From Collinsella aerofaciens (lineage in GTDB: Bacteria; Actinomycetota; Coriobacteriia; Coriobacteriales; Coriobacteriaceae), in contig NZ_JADMOP010000005.1 of NCBI RefSeq assembly GCF_015558785.1, positions 1 to 64,000 of the forward strand: 64,000 nt of DNA, read 5' to 3'. The notes below the pieces were generated by a model. It worked only from the letters and a program-made list of their open reading frames with translations. It did not search any database and was not told the DNA's origin. Shown piece after piece: positions 44,811 through 55,006 of this stretch. Position numbers and translations under genes: made by a program. Each line of letters opens with the position of its first letter. Position 1 is the first letter of the stretch.

Positions 44811-45191
44811 CTACTGCATGGTTTCGGGGGCTACCAGGTCGAGCATCTCGTGCAGCTTGTCGCGCGTGACGCCCAGGGCCTCGGCTTGGCTTGCCGCTTT
44901 CGCGAGCAGCTCTTCGATATGGCAGAGCTGGTTTTCACGCAAGAGCTCTTGGTTGCCGTCGGCGACAAAACAGCCCTTGCCTTGCACGGTGCAGATAAAC
45001 CCGAGCTGCTCCAGGTCGGCGTAGGCGCGCTTGGTGGTGATGACGCTCACGCCAAGATCGCTCGCGAGTGCACGGATGCTGGGGAGTTTGGCTCCCGCAG
45101 CGAGCGTGCCCGATAGAATCTGAGCTTTGACTTGCGAAGCTATTTGCTCGTAGATGGGCTTGTCGCTCGAATTGGATAGGATAATGTCCAC
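44811..45191 (-). CDS. GntR-family regulator, YtrA subfamily
   Basis: The 126-residue protein has the GntR helix-turn-helix (KPIYEQIASQVKAQILSGTL, then LPSIRALASDLGVSVITTKR and AYADLEQLGFI) and only a short C-terminal helical dimerisation part. That is the mark of the YtrA subfamily. The start is GTG with AAGGAG upstream. YtrA repressors control the ABC operon they lead, and respond to cell-envelope stress or glycopeptides. A strong inverted repeat GTGTATATA...TATATACAC just upstream (45219-45253) is the expected operator. Confidence 0.9.
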   Translation of the reverse strand: MDIILSNSSDKPIYEQIASQVKAQILSGTLAAGAKLPSIRALASDLGVSVITTKRAYADLEQLGFICTVQGKGCFVADGNQELLRENQLCHIEELLAKAASQAEALGVTRDKLHEMLDLVAPETMQ

Positions 45192-45218
45192 AGCGGCTCC
45201 TTAGCTGATGGGCTACAC

Positions 45219-45253
45219 GTGTATATAACCGGTAAGCACAGTATATATACACT
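45219..45253. promoter_or_regulatory. YtrA-type operator and promoter region
   Basis: Arms GTGTATATA (45219-45227) and TATATACAC (45245-45253) are perfect inverted repeats with a 17-base centre, fitting the GTGTA...TACAC pattern known for YtrA repressors. TATATA-like sequences inside it could serve as the -10 element of the minus-strand operon. Confidence 0.75.
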
Positions 45254-45302
45254 ATGCACAGCTATGCAAGAGGTAAATAGGGATTGTCCGCTCGTTCATT
45301 CA

Positions 45303-45519
45303 TCTCAATCTGTAACATCTGGAACCGGTTTGGACGGCTACCTGTTACAGATTGAGATTTTGCTAGCGGACCCCATTTGGTTGTCTCAATCTGTAACAAC
45401 TGGAGAAGTTTTTGGCTGCTAGATGTTACAGATCGAGATCTTTCTGGGACGCCCACCTGTTTGTCTTAATCTGTAACAGGTAGAGGTTCAAAAACCGTCT
45501 AGATGTTACAGATCGAGAC
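45303..45519. repeat. Six-arm alternating palindromic array
   Basis: The 15-base arm TCTCAATCTGTAACA and its inverse TGTTACAGATTGAGA alternate: forward at 45304-45318, 45385-45399 and 45465-45479, reverse at 45344-45358, 45425-45439 and 45505-45519. Spacing is 25-26 bases throughout, giving a 40-base step. The first pair is perfect (16 bp with its flanks), the second has one mismatch and the third two. The spacers inside each pair are related to one another; those between pairs form another group. It lies between the GntR operon and prfC and contains no gene. Confidence 0.9.
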
Positions 45520-45663
45520 AAACTGCTGCGGAGTGCCGCCATCGACTGCTACCCTAGGCCCCAACTGATGAATTTGTCCTGATAGGTGCCCTATGGCGGG
45601 ATTTCGCGGCTACAATAGTGCGGTTACATCGACGTAATGCACTCAATGCAAGAAAGGATCCGC

Positions 45664-47277
<1,614 letters not shown>

Positions 47278-47283
47278 CGCATT

Positions 47284-47321
47284 GGCGCGGTGGTCCTGTG
47301 GGGCTGCCGCGCCGTTTGTTT
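47284..47321 (+). terminator. Hairpin after prfC
   Basis: GGCGCGG (47284-47290) pairs with CCGCGCC (47307-47313), followed by GTTTGTTT. It is a probable terminator, though the T-run is interrupted. Confidence 0.55.
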
Positions 47322-47432
47322 GCCTTATGCCGCGCGAGCGGCTATCATACCCACGTCGTCTCAAGACCGGGACGTCCGAGCAGTTCGGGTCCGATATCCT
47401 GCTCGTTAAACCTAAAACCAAAGGAGTACATA

Positions 47433-48155
47433 ATGATCAAGAAGGTCATGGAGGACTACAAGGTCCTGTTGCGGAGCATTCCCGCGGCAACGGTTTCGCT
47501 GTTTTTCGTAAGCGTCATCATGATGAACCTGCTGGCCAACAAAGAGCTTATCAGCCTGCCGTATCTGGCACTCGATTGCGGCTTTGTGGTGAGCTGGGTT
47601 TCGTTTTTGTGCCAGGACATGATCTGCAAGCGCTTTGGCGCCAAGGCATCCATCAAAATCTCTATCCTCGCACTGGCGGTCAACCTTGCCGTGAGCCTGT
47701 GCTTTTGGGCATGCTCGCTCACGCCCGGCATGTGGGGTGCTTACTACGACACGGGTATGATCGAGGTCAACACTGCCCTTAACGCCACCATCGGCGGCAC
47801 CTGGTACGTGGTGCTGGGCTCTTCGCTGGCAATGCTCGTTTCTGCCGTGGTTAACTCCACGCTCAACCAGTCGCTCGGCCGTATGCTCAAAAAGAATAAC
47901 TTTGCGAGCTTCGCCTTCCGCTCCTATGTGTCCACAGGTGTTGGCCAGTTTATCGACAACCTGGTCTTTGCCATTGTGGTGAGCCACACGTTCTTTGGTT
48001 GGACCTGGGTGCAAGTTCTTATGTGCTCGCTGACCGGCGCTGTCGCCGAGCTGCTGTGCGAGGTCTTCCTGAGCCCCGTGGGCTACAAGGTCGTGCGCGG
48101 CTGGGAGCGCGAGAACGTGGGCTCCGAGTACCTCGAGCGCCACGCAACCGCCTAA
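47433..48155 (+). CDS. VUT-family transporter (queuosine precursor transporter, YhhQ-like)
   Basis: The 240-residue membrane protein has six helices and the VUT pattern: SLFFVSVIMMNLLANKE, LDCGFVVSWVSFLCQDM, FASFAFRSYVSTGVGQFIDN and the final part TGAVAELLCEVFLSPVGYKV. Relatives (YhhQ/QPTR) import the queuosine precursors preQ0/preQ1 or queuine for tRNA modification. AAGGAG lies eight bases before the start. A putative oxidoreductase gene follows nine bases later, so the two may form an operon. A preQ1 riboswitch was looked for upstream and not seen. Confidence 0.85.
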   Translation: MIKKVMEDYKVLLRSIPAATVSLFFVSVIMMNLLANKELISLPYLALDCGFVVSWVSFLCQDMICKRFGAKASIKISILALAVNLAVSLCFWACSLTPGMWGAYYDTGMIEVNTALNATIGGTWYVVLGSSLAMLVSAVVNSTLNQSLGRMLKKNNFASFAFRSYVSTGVGQFIDNLVFAIVVSHTFFGWTWVQVLMCSLTGAVAELLCEVFLSPVGYKVVRGWERENVGSEYLERHATA

Positions 48156-48164
48156 GGAGCAAGT

Positions 48165-48845
48165 ATGCGGGTTTTGATCACGGGCGCTTCGGGCGGTATC
48201 GGAGCCGCATGCGTGCAGCGTTTTTTAGACGAGGGCCACGAGGTCGTGGGCTTTGATCTTTTGCCGGCGGCGATCGAACACGAGCGCTACCGCCATCTGA
48301 TCGTTGATGTCCGCGAGCCGGACTCGTTTCCAGGCGATCTTGAGCCCCAGGTAATCGTGAACGTTGCCGGTACGCAGGATTCGGCCGATGATATCGCCGC
48401 CAACCTGCGTGGCACCATCAACGTGACCGAGTGCTACGCCTTTGTGGGGGAGGGGCTTGCCGCCAAGCCGGCGCCGGCTATCAGATCCGTGGTCAATGTG
48501 GGGTCGGCGAGCGGGCATACGGGATCGGAGTTTCCCGCCTATGCCGCCAGCAAGGGCGGCGTTATCGCCTACACCAAGAACCTTGCAAACCGCCTAGCAC
48601 CGCAGGCCATCGCCAACAGTGTGGACCCTGGTGGCGTTATCACGCCGCTCAACCGTTGCGTGATGGAAGACGAACACCTGTGGAGCCAGATTATGGAGCT
48701 CACGCCGCTTAGGCGCTGGGCCACCGCCCAAGAGATCGCCGAGTGGATCTACTTTGTGGGCGTGACCAACCGGTTTATGACCGGGCAGAGCCTGTTGATC
48801 GATGGCGGCGAGGCCGGCCGTACACAATTTATTTGGCCCGAATAG
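48165..48845 (+). CDS. Short-chain dehydrogenase/reductase
   Basis: This 226-residue Rossmann enzyme has the NAD(P) loop TGASGGIG (6-13), NVAGTQ in the NNAG position, the catalytic Ser of NVGSASG and the YAASKGG motif (Tyr-x3-Lys). The closing PGGVITPL and GQSLLIDGGEAG are typical SDR motifs. Substrate unknown. It follows the VUT transporter with AAGGAG upstream and ends before a bidirectional terminator. Confidence 0.92.
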   Translation: MRVLITGASGGIGAACVQRFLDEGHEVVGFDLLPAAIEHERYRHLIVDVREPDSFPGDLEPQVIVNVAGTQDSADDIAANLRGTINVTECYAFVGEGLAAKPAPAIRSVVNVGSASGHTGSEFPAYAASKGGVIAYTKNLANRLAPQAIANSVDPGGVITPLNRCVMEDEHLWSQIMELTPLRRWATAQEIAEWIYFVGVTNRFMTGQSLLIDGGEAGRTQFIWPE

Positions 48846-48846
48846 G

Positions 48847-48882
48847 AAACGCGCCCGATGGAAAGCCGTCGGGCGCGTTTTT
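48847..48882. terminator. Bidirectional terminator between SDR and ung
   Basis: AAACGCGCCCGA (48847-48858) and TCGGGCGCGTTT (48869-48880) form a 12-bp stem with T-runs on the plus strand. It serves the convergent SDR and ung genes. Confidence 0.85.
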
Positions 48883-48895
48883 GATGTATCGATTA

Positions 48896-49621
48896 TTAGT
48901 CGAGGCAAGTCCAGCTGACGGGGGTCGAGCCGTGCTGTTCGAGTAGCCGATTGGCTGCCGAGAAGGGGCGCGACCCCATAAAGGCGGGGAGTTCTGCCGT
49001 GGCACGGTTGGCCGAAAGCGGCGAGGGGTGTGTAGAGGCCAGGCAGAACTTGCCGGTTGCCTTGCCCGCACCAGTTGCGACGAGCTTGCCTTCGACCATT
49101 TGCTGGGCAAAGCGACCCCATGCCAAAAAGACTACCGGCTGGGGCAGCTGGCAGCAGCGTTCGATAACGTAGTCGGTCAGGGTGCTCCAGCCCAGCTTGG
49201 CGTGCGAGTTGGCGGCATGCTCGCGCACGGTGAGCGTAGTGTTGAGGAGCAGGACGCCCTGTTGTGCCCATGGTGTTAGGTCTCCCGTGGCGGGAATGGG
49301 GCAACCCAGATCGGCTTTGAGTTCCTTATAGATGTTGCGCAGACTCGGCGGCAACTTGGTTTGCGTCGCGGGGACCGAAAACGACAGTCCCATGGCCTGG
49401 TTGGGTCCGTGATAGGGGTCTTGACCCAAAATGACAACTTTGACCTGGTCTGCAGGCGTGTAGGCGAGGGCATTGAGGATGTCGTCTTGTGCCGGGTAGA
49501 TGATCTGCTCGGCACGCAAAAGGGCGATACGCTCGAGCAGCTGGTTCGTAGTGTCACGTACCGGCTGTGGCGCATCGCCCAACCAAGTTGCTATGTTGCG
49601 ATCGCAAGTTGCGGTGTCCAT
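48896..49621 (-). CDS. ung: Uracil-DNA glycosylase, family 1
   Basis: The 241-residue protein has the water-activating motif GQDPYHG with Asp68 and His71, the NQAMGLSFSV uracil pocket, LLLNTTLTV and the DNA-minor-groove loop HPSPLSA. These are all hallmarks of family 1 Ung, which removes uracil from DNA. AAAGGAG precedes the start. Its end meets the terminator shared with the SDR gene. Confidence 0.96.
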   Translation of the reverse strand: MDTATCDRNIATWLGDAPQPVRDTTNQLLERIALLRAEQIIYPAQDDILNALAYTPADQVKVVILGQDPYHGPNQAMGLSFSVPATQTKLPPSLRNIYKELKADLGCPIPATGDLTPWAQQGVLLLNTTLTVREHAANSHAKLGWSTLTDYVIERCCQLPQPVVFLAWGRFAQQMVEGKLVATGAGKATGKFCLASTHPSPLSANRATAELPAFMGSRPFSAANRLLEQHGSTPVSWTCLD

Positions 49622-49709
49622 GGGGCTCCTTTATGGCAGATGCTCTGTTTGCATCTATTGTAAAGGCGCACCGGTTGCCTTTATGCTACGGCTGTATGAA
49701 GAGTGGGGT

Positions 49710-50612
49710 CTACGAGACGCGCTCGGGCGCCCCTGCCATGCGAGCCTGTCCATGTGCGCGAAGGCGCGGAAGCTCGACGGTTGCCACCATGACGCCGGTG
49801 AGGATGAGGGCGGCGCCAAAGAAGGCGATGGGGCTCAGGACCTCGCCAACCAAGAAGAACGAAAAGACGGCGGAGCAGACCGGCTCGAGCGAGAAGGCGA
49901 AGCCGGTGGTCTCGGCGGGCACGTGGGGCTGCACGAGTGTCTGAGTGATAAAGCCGTAGGCGGAGCAGATGAGTGCGAGCGCGACGACAACGACGATCTC
50001 GCTGGGCGTGCCGGGAAGCGTGAAGCCGCCAAAGGTGAATGCAGCGATGCCCGAGAACAAGCCGCCGAAGCCCAGCTGCCAAACGCCCAGAGCAAGCGGA
50101 TCGACTTCTTCGACAAAGCGCTTGGCCACGATAATGTGGCTGGCATAGATAAAGGCGGAGAGCAGCATGATGAGCGCGCCCGGGTTCAGGCTGGTGAAGT
50201 CGGCGCCCGAGAGCAGCAGCATGCCGCAGGTGACGATAGCCGTGCCGACGAGCACCTTGCGCTCGGGGGCGCGACGCAGCAGGGCGGCGTTGGCAAACGG
50301 CACGATCACGACCGTCAGGCTCTGCAAAAAGCCGGCGGTGGAGGCAGAAGTGAGGCTGGAGCCCAGGCACATGCAGGTGAGCTCGGTTGCCATAATGGCG
50401 CCGATGATGGCGGCGCGGACCATAAGGTCGCGGTTGATGTGCAACGCGCGCTTGTGGAAGAGCAGCAGGCAGACCACAAAGGCGATAATGCAACGCAGCG
50501 CAACGATACTCGTGGCGTTCATGCTGTCCATGCCGATCTTCATGAGAGGGTACGAAAAGCCCCATGCGACGGGAACGGAAAATGAGAGCGCGATTGCTTT
50601 TTTGCGATCCAT
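49710..50612 (-). CDS. EamA-family (DMT) transporter
   Basis: The 300-residue membrane protein has ten hydrophobic helices in two EamA repeats: start IALSFSVPVAWGFSYPLMKIG, middle FTSLNPGALIMLLSAFIYAS, then SLEPVCSAVFSFFLVGEVLS near the last helices. It exports or imports small metabolites such as amino acids or drugs; the substrate cannot be told. The start has AAAAGGAG upstream. It is divergent from a LysR regulator at 50771, the usual partner for control of such transporters. Confidence 0.92.
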   Translation of the reverse strand: MDRKKAIALSFSVPVAWGFSYPLMKIGMDSMNATSIVALRCIIAFVVCLLLFHKRALHINRDLMVRAAIIGAIMATELTCMCLGSSLTSASTAGFLQSLTVVIVPFANAALLRRAPERKVLVGTAIVTCGMLLLSGADFTSLNPGALIMLLSAFIYASHIIVAKRFVEEVDPLALGVWQLGFGGLFSGIAAFTFGGFTLPGTPSEIVVVVALALICSAYGFITQTLVQPHVPAETTGFAFSLEPVCSAVFSFFLVGEVLSPIAFFGAALILTGVMVATVELPRLRAHGQARMAGAPERVS

Positions 50613-50770
50613 GGGACTCCTTTTGTTACAGAACGGTTTCGCAAAAAGGATTCTGCTCCCAGATGTGGATGTAGTAAAGCGAATGTATCTTCAGTATGAT
50701 TAAGAAATGCTAATGTTGGCGGGAAAAGTCCTGGCAAAACGTTTTACAGCTACATCGATGTGGAGGCACG

Positions 50771-51637
50771 ATGGCATCGCGGTATCAGATTGTATGTATG
50801 GTGGTCGATTGCGGCAGTCTTAAGGGCGCGGCGGACGAGCTGGGCTATACGCAAAGTGCGGTGAGCCAGGCCGTCAAGGCACTCGAGCGCGAGCTGGGTA
50901 CCACGCTTATCGAGCGCGGAAAGCAGGGCGTTTCGCTTACGCGCGACGGTAAGCAATATCTGCCGTACCTGCGCCAGATCGTGACCGCCGAGGCCGAGCT
51001 CGAGGGCAAGCGCCAGGAACTGCTGGGGCTTTCGTCGACCGATATTCGCATTGCAACGTTTACCAACGTGAGTCGAACCGTGTTGCCGCGCGTGATCCGC
51101 GACTTTGGGGCGCTGCACCCGGGCGTACGCTTTACCCTCAAGCAGGGCGATTACACGCGCAACGCCCAGTGGGTGCACGATGGCGTGGTTGACTTTTGCT
51201 TTACGGCGCGTGGGTTTACCGCAGGGCTCGAGAAGCGCGTGGTCTATCACGACGAACTGGTGGCGCTGTTACCGACTGCGCACCCGCTGACAGCAAAGGA
51301 AAAGGTGACGCTTGCCGACCTAGCGTCCGAGCCGTTTGTGCTGCTGGATGAGGGCGAACAGAGCCTGGTGCTCGATGCATTTGCGGCGCATGGCTTGTCG
51401 CCGCACGTGACGAGCGAGGTCACCGACGACTACACCATCATGGCGATGGTGGAGGAGGGTCTAGGCGTGAGCATGCTCTACCGTCGTACTGTGGAGGGCA
51501 TGCGAGCCGATATTCGCGTGCGGCCCATCGTGCACGCTCCCTCGCGTGACGTAGTGGCAGCCTGGCGCAGCTGGGATACCATGCCCATCGCCACGAGGCG
51601 CTTTATCGACTATATGAGCTCGCATATTGTCAATTAA
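50771..51637 (+). CDS. LysR-family transcriptional regulator
   Basis: This 288-residue LysR protein has the N-terminal winged helix YQIVCMVVDCGSLKGAADEL and GYTQSAVSQAVKALERELGT with linker helix. The substrate-binding part (about 90-288) reads IRIATFTNVSRTVLPRVIRD and SEVTDDYTIMAMVEEGLGVS. It likely controls itself and the divergent EamA transporter across the 158-base intergenic region. GTGGAGG precedes the start. The ligand is unknown. Confidence 0.92.
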   Translation: MASRYQIVCMVVDCGSLKGAADELGYTQSAVSQAVKALERELGTTLIERGKQGVSLTRDGKQYLPYLRQIVTAEAELEGKRQELLGLSSTDIRIATFTNVSRTVLPRVIRDFGALHPGVRFTLKQGDYTRNAQWVHDGVVDFCFTARGFTAGLEKRVVYHDELVALLPTAHPLTAKEKVTLADLASEPFVLLDEGEQSLVLDAFAAHGLSPHVTSEVTDDYTIMAMVEEGLGVSMLYRRTVEGMRADIRVRPIVHAPSRDVVAAWRSWDTMPIATRRFIDYMSSHIVN

Positions 51638-51664
51638 TGACTGGCGTGGCTTTGAGTGCGGTGT

Positions 51665-53047
51665 TTAGCGGGCTGTCGCTTTGGCTTGGGTGGCGCGATA
51701 GGTGCGTGCCGGGTGGCAAAGTAGTACCGCCACGACCATAAAGAACGCCGTGGTGCCCAGGCTGATGGGGTAGACCATCATGATGTTCGCAAAGGTGCGG
51801 AAGTGCGGGAACACGCAGAACACCCAATAGAAACGGATGCCGCAGACGCAGATCATGGTGATGAGGGCGGGCGTGAGCGAGATACCAAAGCCGCGCAGGT
51901 AGCCGGACATGTTTTCGTAGAACATGCTAAAGGCGTACGCCGGGAAGATCGAACACACGCGGATATAGCCGATCGAGACGATGTTGGGATCGCTGTTGAA
52001 CAGCGACAAGATCTCGCGTCCCAGGCCGACAATAACGATGATCGTGGTGAGTGCAACGATACCGCCTTCGACCAGGCAGACCTTGAGCGTTTTGGTGCAG
52101 CGGTCGATCTGGCGGGCACCGTGGTTTTGTCCCACAAAGGTGGTGCAAGCCTGGCTAAAGCTGTTGAGCAGGTTGTAGCATACGTACTCCAAGCTCATAG
52201 CGGCGCTCGATGCCGCCATGACCTCGGTGCCCAGGCTGTTGATAGCAGACTGGATGATGATGTTGGCGACGGCAAAGACGGCGCTCTGGATGCCGGCGGG
52301 CAGGCCGATCTTGACGATGCGCTTGAGGGCGACGGGGTCGATAGCCAGGTCGCGCGGGGTGACGCGGACGACGGAGTCGGTCTTGAGCAGGCGGATAAAG
52401 AGCGTGGCGGCGCTGACAGTGTAGGCGATAGCGGTGGCGATGGCGACGCCCGCGACGCCCCAGTGGAGTATGGGGACAAAGATGAGATCCAGGCCAATGT
52501 TGAGGACGGTGGACACGGCAAGTGCCTGCAGCGGCATGCGGGTGATGCCGACGGAGCGGAAGATCGCGGCCTCAAAGTTGTAGAGCAAGATCGAGGGCAT
52601 GCTGAGCAAAAAGACGCGCAGGTAGAGCGAAGCGAGCGGCATGGTTTCGGCGGGAACATTGAGCGCGGCGAGCATGGGCTCGGCAAAGATCTCGCCCAGC
52701 GCAATGACGACAAAGCCCACGAGCGCCATTAAAATCGAGGTATGGACGGCGCGTTTGACCATGTTCTGATCGTTGCGGCCGATAGCGTTGGCGATGACCA
52801 CGTTGGAGCCAAGCGACATGCCAATAAACAAGTTGAGCATAAGACTGGTAAGCGGAACATTGGAGCCGACCGCCGCCATGGCGAGGGTTCCCTGGTCACC
52901 CGAGAAGTTACCGATAATGACCGTGGCGATGAGGTTCGACAGCTGCTCCAAGATGCTCGTGGCGGCCACGGGGAAGGCGAACAGGGGAACATTGCGCCAC
53001 AGCGATCCGGTGGTCATGTCAATGTGCTTAGATACGGTGTCAGCCAT
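51665..53047 (-). CDS. MATE-family efflux transporter
   Basis: The 460-residue protein has twelve hydrophobic helices in two bundles and MATE features: VPLFAFPVAATSILEQLSNL at the start, GDQGTLAMAAVGSNVPL after the first helix and QNHGARQIDRC before the second bundle. It is a cation-driven exporter of drugs or organic cations. It converges with the LysR gene and is separated from the next gene by a palindromic element. Weak GAGAG is the only ribosome binding site candidate. Confidence 0.92.
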   Translation of the reverse strand: MADTVSKHIDMTTGSLWRNVPLFAFPVAATSILEQLSNLIATVIIGNFSGDQGTLAMAAVGSNVPLTSLMLNLFIGMSLGSNVVIANAIGRNDQNMVKRAVHTSILMALVGFVVIALGEIFAEPMLAALNVPAETMPLASLYLRVFLLSMPSILLYNFEAAIFRSVGITRMPLQALAVSTVLNIGLDLIFVPILHWGVAGVAIATAIAYTVSAATLFIRLLKTDSVVRVTPRDLAIDPVALKRIVKIGLPAGIQSAVFAVANIIIQSAINSLGTEVMAASSAAMSLEYVCYNLLNSFSQACTTFVGQNHGARQIDRCTKTLKVCLVEGGIVALTTIIVIVGLGREILSLFNSDPNIVSIGYIRVCSIFPAYAFSMFYENMSGYLRGFGISLTPALITMICVCGIRFYWVFCVFPHFRTFANIMMVYPISLGTTAFFMVVAVLLCHPARTYRATQAKATAR

Positions 53048-53111
53048 ACGCTCTCAATCTCTAACATGCTCTTTTGTGCTTATTTGCGCAGACGATGATA
53101 CTCCTAATCGA

Positions 53112-53169
53112 CTAGTCATTGGGGACGTTCTAAAACGATTACTCATTCAAGAACGTCCCCAATGACTAG
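53112..53169. repeat. Palindromic element with GGGGACGTTCT core (copy B)
   Basis: Perfect 20-bp arms CTAGTCATTGGGGACGTTCT (53112-53131) and its complement (53150-53169) flank an 18-base loop. Its core is shared with the element at 32504-32551; the outer CTAGTCATT occurs there in the loop instead. It lies between the divergent MATE and methyltransferase genes. Confidence 0.9.
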
Positions 53170-53225
53170 GCGGGGAAGGCGTGCGACAATGGTGGGCGTT
53201 GTGTTGTTCGCGCTAAGGAGTTGCC

Positions 53226-54041
53226 ATGTTGTTGTGTCCCGTTTGCCATGAGCCGCTGGTGGATGACGAACGCGGTGCTGCATGCGCGGGTGGGCACCGG
53301 TTTGACCGTGCGCGCGAGGGCTATCTATATCTCCTGCGCTCGTCCAAGAGCGGCGACTCCATGGGCGATCCCAAGTCGCAGGCACGCAGCCGTCGCGACT
53401 TTCTGAACCGCGGTTACTATGCGCCGTTGCGCGATGCGATGGTCGAGCTGGTGCGCGAGCGGGTGTCTGGACGTGCCGCGTCTACGAACTGCCCCATGAC
53501 GTTGCTCGATATTTGCTGTGGCGAGGGCTATTACACCAGCGCCATGGGTGCGGTGCCGGGCGTGGATGCTTACGGCTTTGACCTGGGCAAAGAGATGGTG
53601 CGCCTTGCCGCCAAGCGCGGCGATGCGACCTACTTCGTGGCCAACATGAAGGACATCCCCGTGGCCGATGGCACCTTCGATATGGTGACCGAGCTCTTTG
53701 CTCCCTTTAACGAGCGTGAGTTTTCTCGCGTGCTGGCGCCAGAGGGCTCGCTCTACACCGTGGTGCCGGGTGCCCGTCATCTGTTTGGGCTCAAGGAGGT
53801 ACTCTACGACACGCCGTACCTTAACGATGAGAAGCTGCCGAAGACCACCGAGCTCGAGTTGGTCGGAACGCGGCGGGTGTCTGCGAACATTACGCTCCAA
53901 ACCCAGGCCGACATCGAGGCGGTGTTCCAGATGACGCCGTACTACTACCGCACGCGCCCTGCCGATAAAGAGCGCCTGGCAAACTTGGACACCCTTCAAA
54001 CCGACATCGACTTCATCATCGCCGAGTACCGCCACAGCTAA
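53226..54041 (+). CDS. 23S rRNA guanine-N1 methyltransferase, RlmA-like
   Basis: The 271-residue protein has the RlmA zinc finger with Cys4, Cys7, Cys20 and His24 (LCPVCHEPL and CAGGHRFDRAREGYLYLL). The class I SAM domain follows (LLDICCGEGYYTSAM, 93-107), with VTELFAPFNEREFSRVLAPE as the post-motif region. E. coli RlmA methylates G745 and the TlrB branch methylates G748 of 23S rRNA, the latter giving tylosin resistance; the branch cannot be decided here. AAGGAG precedes the start. Confidence 0.9.
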   Translation: MLLCPVCHEPLVDDERGAACAGGHRFDRAREGYLYLLRSSKSGDSMGDPKSQARSRRDFLNRGYYAPLRDAMVELVRERVSGRAASTNCPMTLLDICCGEGYYTSAMGAVPGVDAYGFDLGKEMVRLAAKRGDATYFVANMKDIPVADGTFDMVTELFAPFNEREFSRVLAPEGSLYTVVPGARHLFGLKEVLYDTPYLNDEKLPKTTELELVGTRRVSANITLQTQADIEAVFQMTPYYYRTRPADKERLANLDTLQTDIDFIIAEYRHS

Positions 54042-54042
54042 C

Positions 54043-54079
54043 AACCTGCCAAAAAGGGACAGGTTTGTTTTGGTAGGTT
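54043..54079. repeat. Palindromic element AACCTGCCAAAA with AGGGACAGGTTTG loop
   Basis: AACCTGCCAAAA (54043-54054) pairs with TTTTGGTAGGTT (54068-54079) with one mismatch; the loop carries AGGGACAGGTTTG. It begins directly after the rRNA methyltransferase stop codon and belongs with the other GGGAC-containing 3' palindromes of the window. Confidence 0.65.
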
Positions 54080-54095
54080 TTGTCTGGGCAAACGT

Positions 54096-54134
54096 AAAGG
54101 GCCGACCGCGGAGATGCGCGATCGGCCCTTTTTA
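54096..54134. terminator. Bidirectional terminator
   Basis: AAAGGGCCGA (54096-54105) pairs with TCGGCCCTTT (54122-54131), extended inside by further GC pairs and followed by TTTT. It serves the rRNA methyltransferase gene on the plus strand and the small membrane protein gene on the minus strand. Confidence 0.82.
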
Positions 54135-54169
54135 GTTGCTTGGCTGCAGAGGTTATGAGAAGCGAGCGC

Positions 54170-54571
54170 TTACAGGCGGTCCTTGTTCTCGGCCTTAACG
54201 GCGTGTGCCTGCTGAACAAAGAACAGGTCGTAGACCACGATGACAAAGGCGACGATATTGACGGAGCTGCCGCCGAGCGCGGGAAGCGTGAGCGCGGCCT
54301 GCGCAATCGTGGCGATTGCGGCAACGATGCCGAGCTTAAACGCACCATCCACCTGCGAAGGCTTGTTGGCGCCCTTGATGCCCGCAACGCCCGCGGCGAG
54401 ATCGATGAGGCCCTTGGCGACCAGCACGACCGCGGCGAGCATGGCGTTCGACCCGTACGTGGAATCGAGGTTGCCGGTCGCGATGCCGACGCCGGCGATG
54501 ACGAGGCTGGCGATGCCCAAAACAAAGTAGACGAGGGCAAGGATTTTGAGAGTCTTACGAGCAGAGCTCAT
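54170..54571 (-). CDS. Small four-helix membrane protein
   Basis: The 133-residue product has four hydrophobic helices (about 10-32, 45-65, 75-97 and 100-120) and a short charged tail AHAVKAENKDRL. The start MSSARKTLKILALVYF at 54571 has AAAGGACC upstream; the longer frame to 54640 has none. It matches no family I can name with confidence. Small four-helix proteins of this kind often occur in actinobacterial gut genomes without a known job. It is monocistronic, with a shared terminator. Confidence 0.65.
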   Translation of the reverse strand: MSSARKTLKILALVYFVLGIASLVIAGVGIATGNLDSTYGSNAMLAAVVLVAKGLIDLAAGVAGIKGANKPSQVDGAFKLGIVAAIATIAQAALTLPALGGSSVNIVAFVIVVYDLFFVQQAHAVKAENKDRL

Positions 54572-54799
54572 GGCTGGTCCTTTCGATACGAGTACGCCAA
54601 CCTGGCGCACCCCAAGTGCTGCACATATGGTGAAGCACATTGTAGTTCAACGGGGCGATGCATGCGTTTGAAAGCGTCTCTTGCCTGCACGGTCCAACCT
54701 TTCAAAAAGGAAAGCCAGCTGTAAGGCAAATCGATGGCAGCCCATGTGCGGCGCTGCGATGATGAGGCCGTAACAAGGAGCTGGTCTCAAGGAGGAGTC

Positions 54800-54943
54800 A
54801 TGATGTACGGAGCAGGGCAAGTGCGTGAGCCGCGGTCGTTGGGAAGGCGCATGGGCGATTCCGTGATCGCTGCCGTGTGCACGGGATTGATGGCGGTACT
54901 TTGCATTGCGATGCTGTGGGCCATGTCGCATGTGGGACAATAG
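54800..54943 (+). CDS. 47-residue single-helix membrane protein
   Basis: A strong AAGGAGGAG (54789-54797) precedes two tandem ATGs at 54800 and 54803. The product MMYGAGQVREPRSLGRRMGD is followed by one hydrophobic helix, VIAAVCTGLMAVLCIAMLWA, and a short end MSHVGQ. The basic N-terminus suggests that the C-terminus faces outside. No homologous family is recognised. The well-placed ribosome binding site and clean topology are the evidence for a real gene. Confidence 0.55.
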   Translation: MMYGAGQVREPRSLGRRMGDSVIAAVCTGLMAVLCIAMLWAMSHVGQ

Positions 54944-55006
54944 CGGACGGTTGGGTGCCGACATAAACGGCGCTCACGTATTCGTTTTGATTGTTAAGGA
55001 GTACCC

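Noticed and set aside
45303-45519. CRISPR array
   Set aside because: Repeats alternate in orientation, are only 15 bases long, spacers are related to one another, and no cas gene is near.
47281-47432. preQ1 riboswitch ahead of the VUT transporter
   Set aside because: No preQ1 aptamer pattern could be recognised; only the prfC terminator hairpin and a ribosome binding site are seen.
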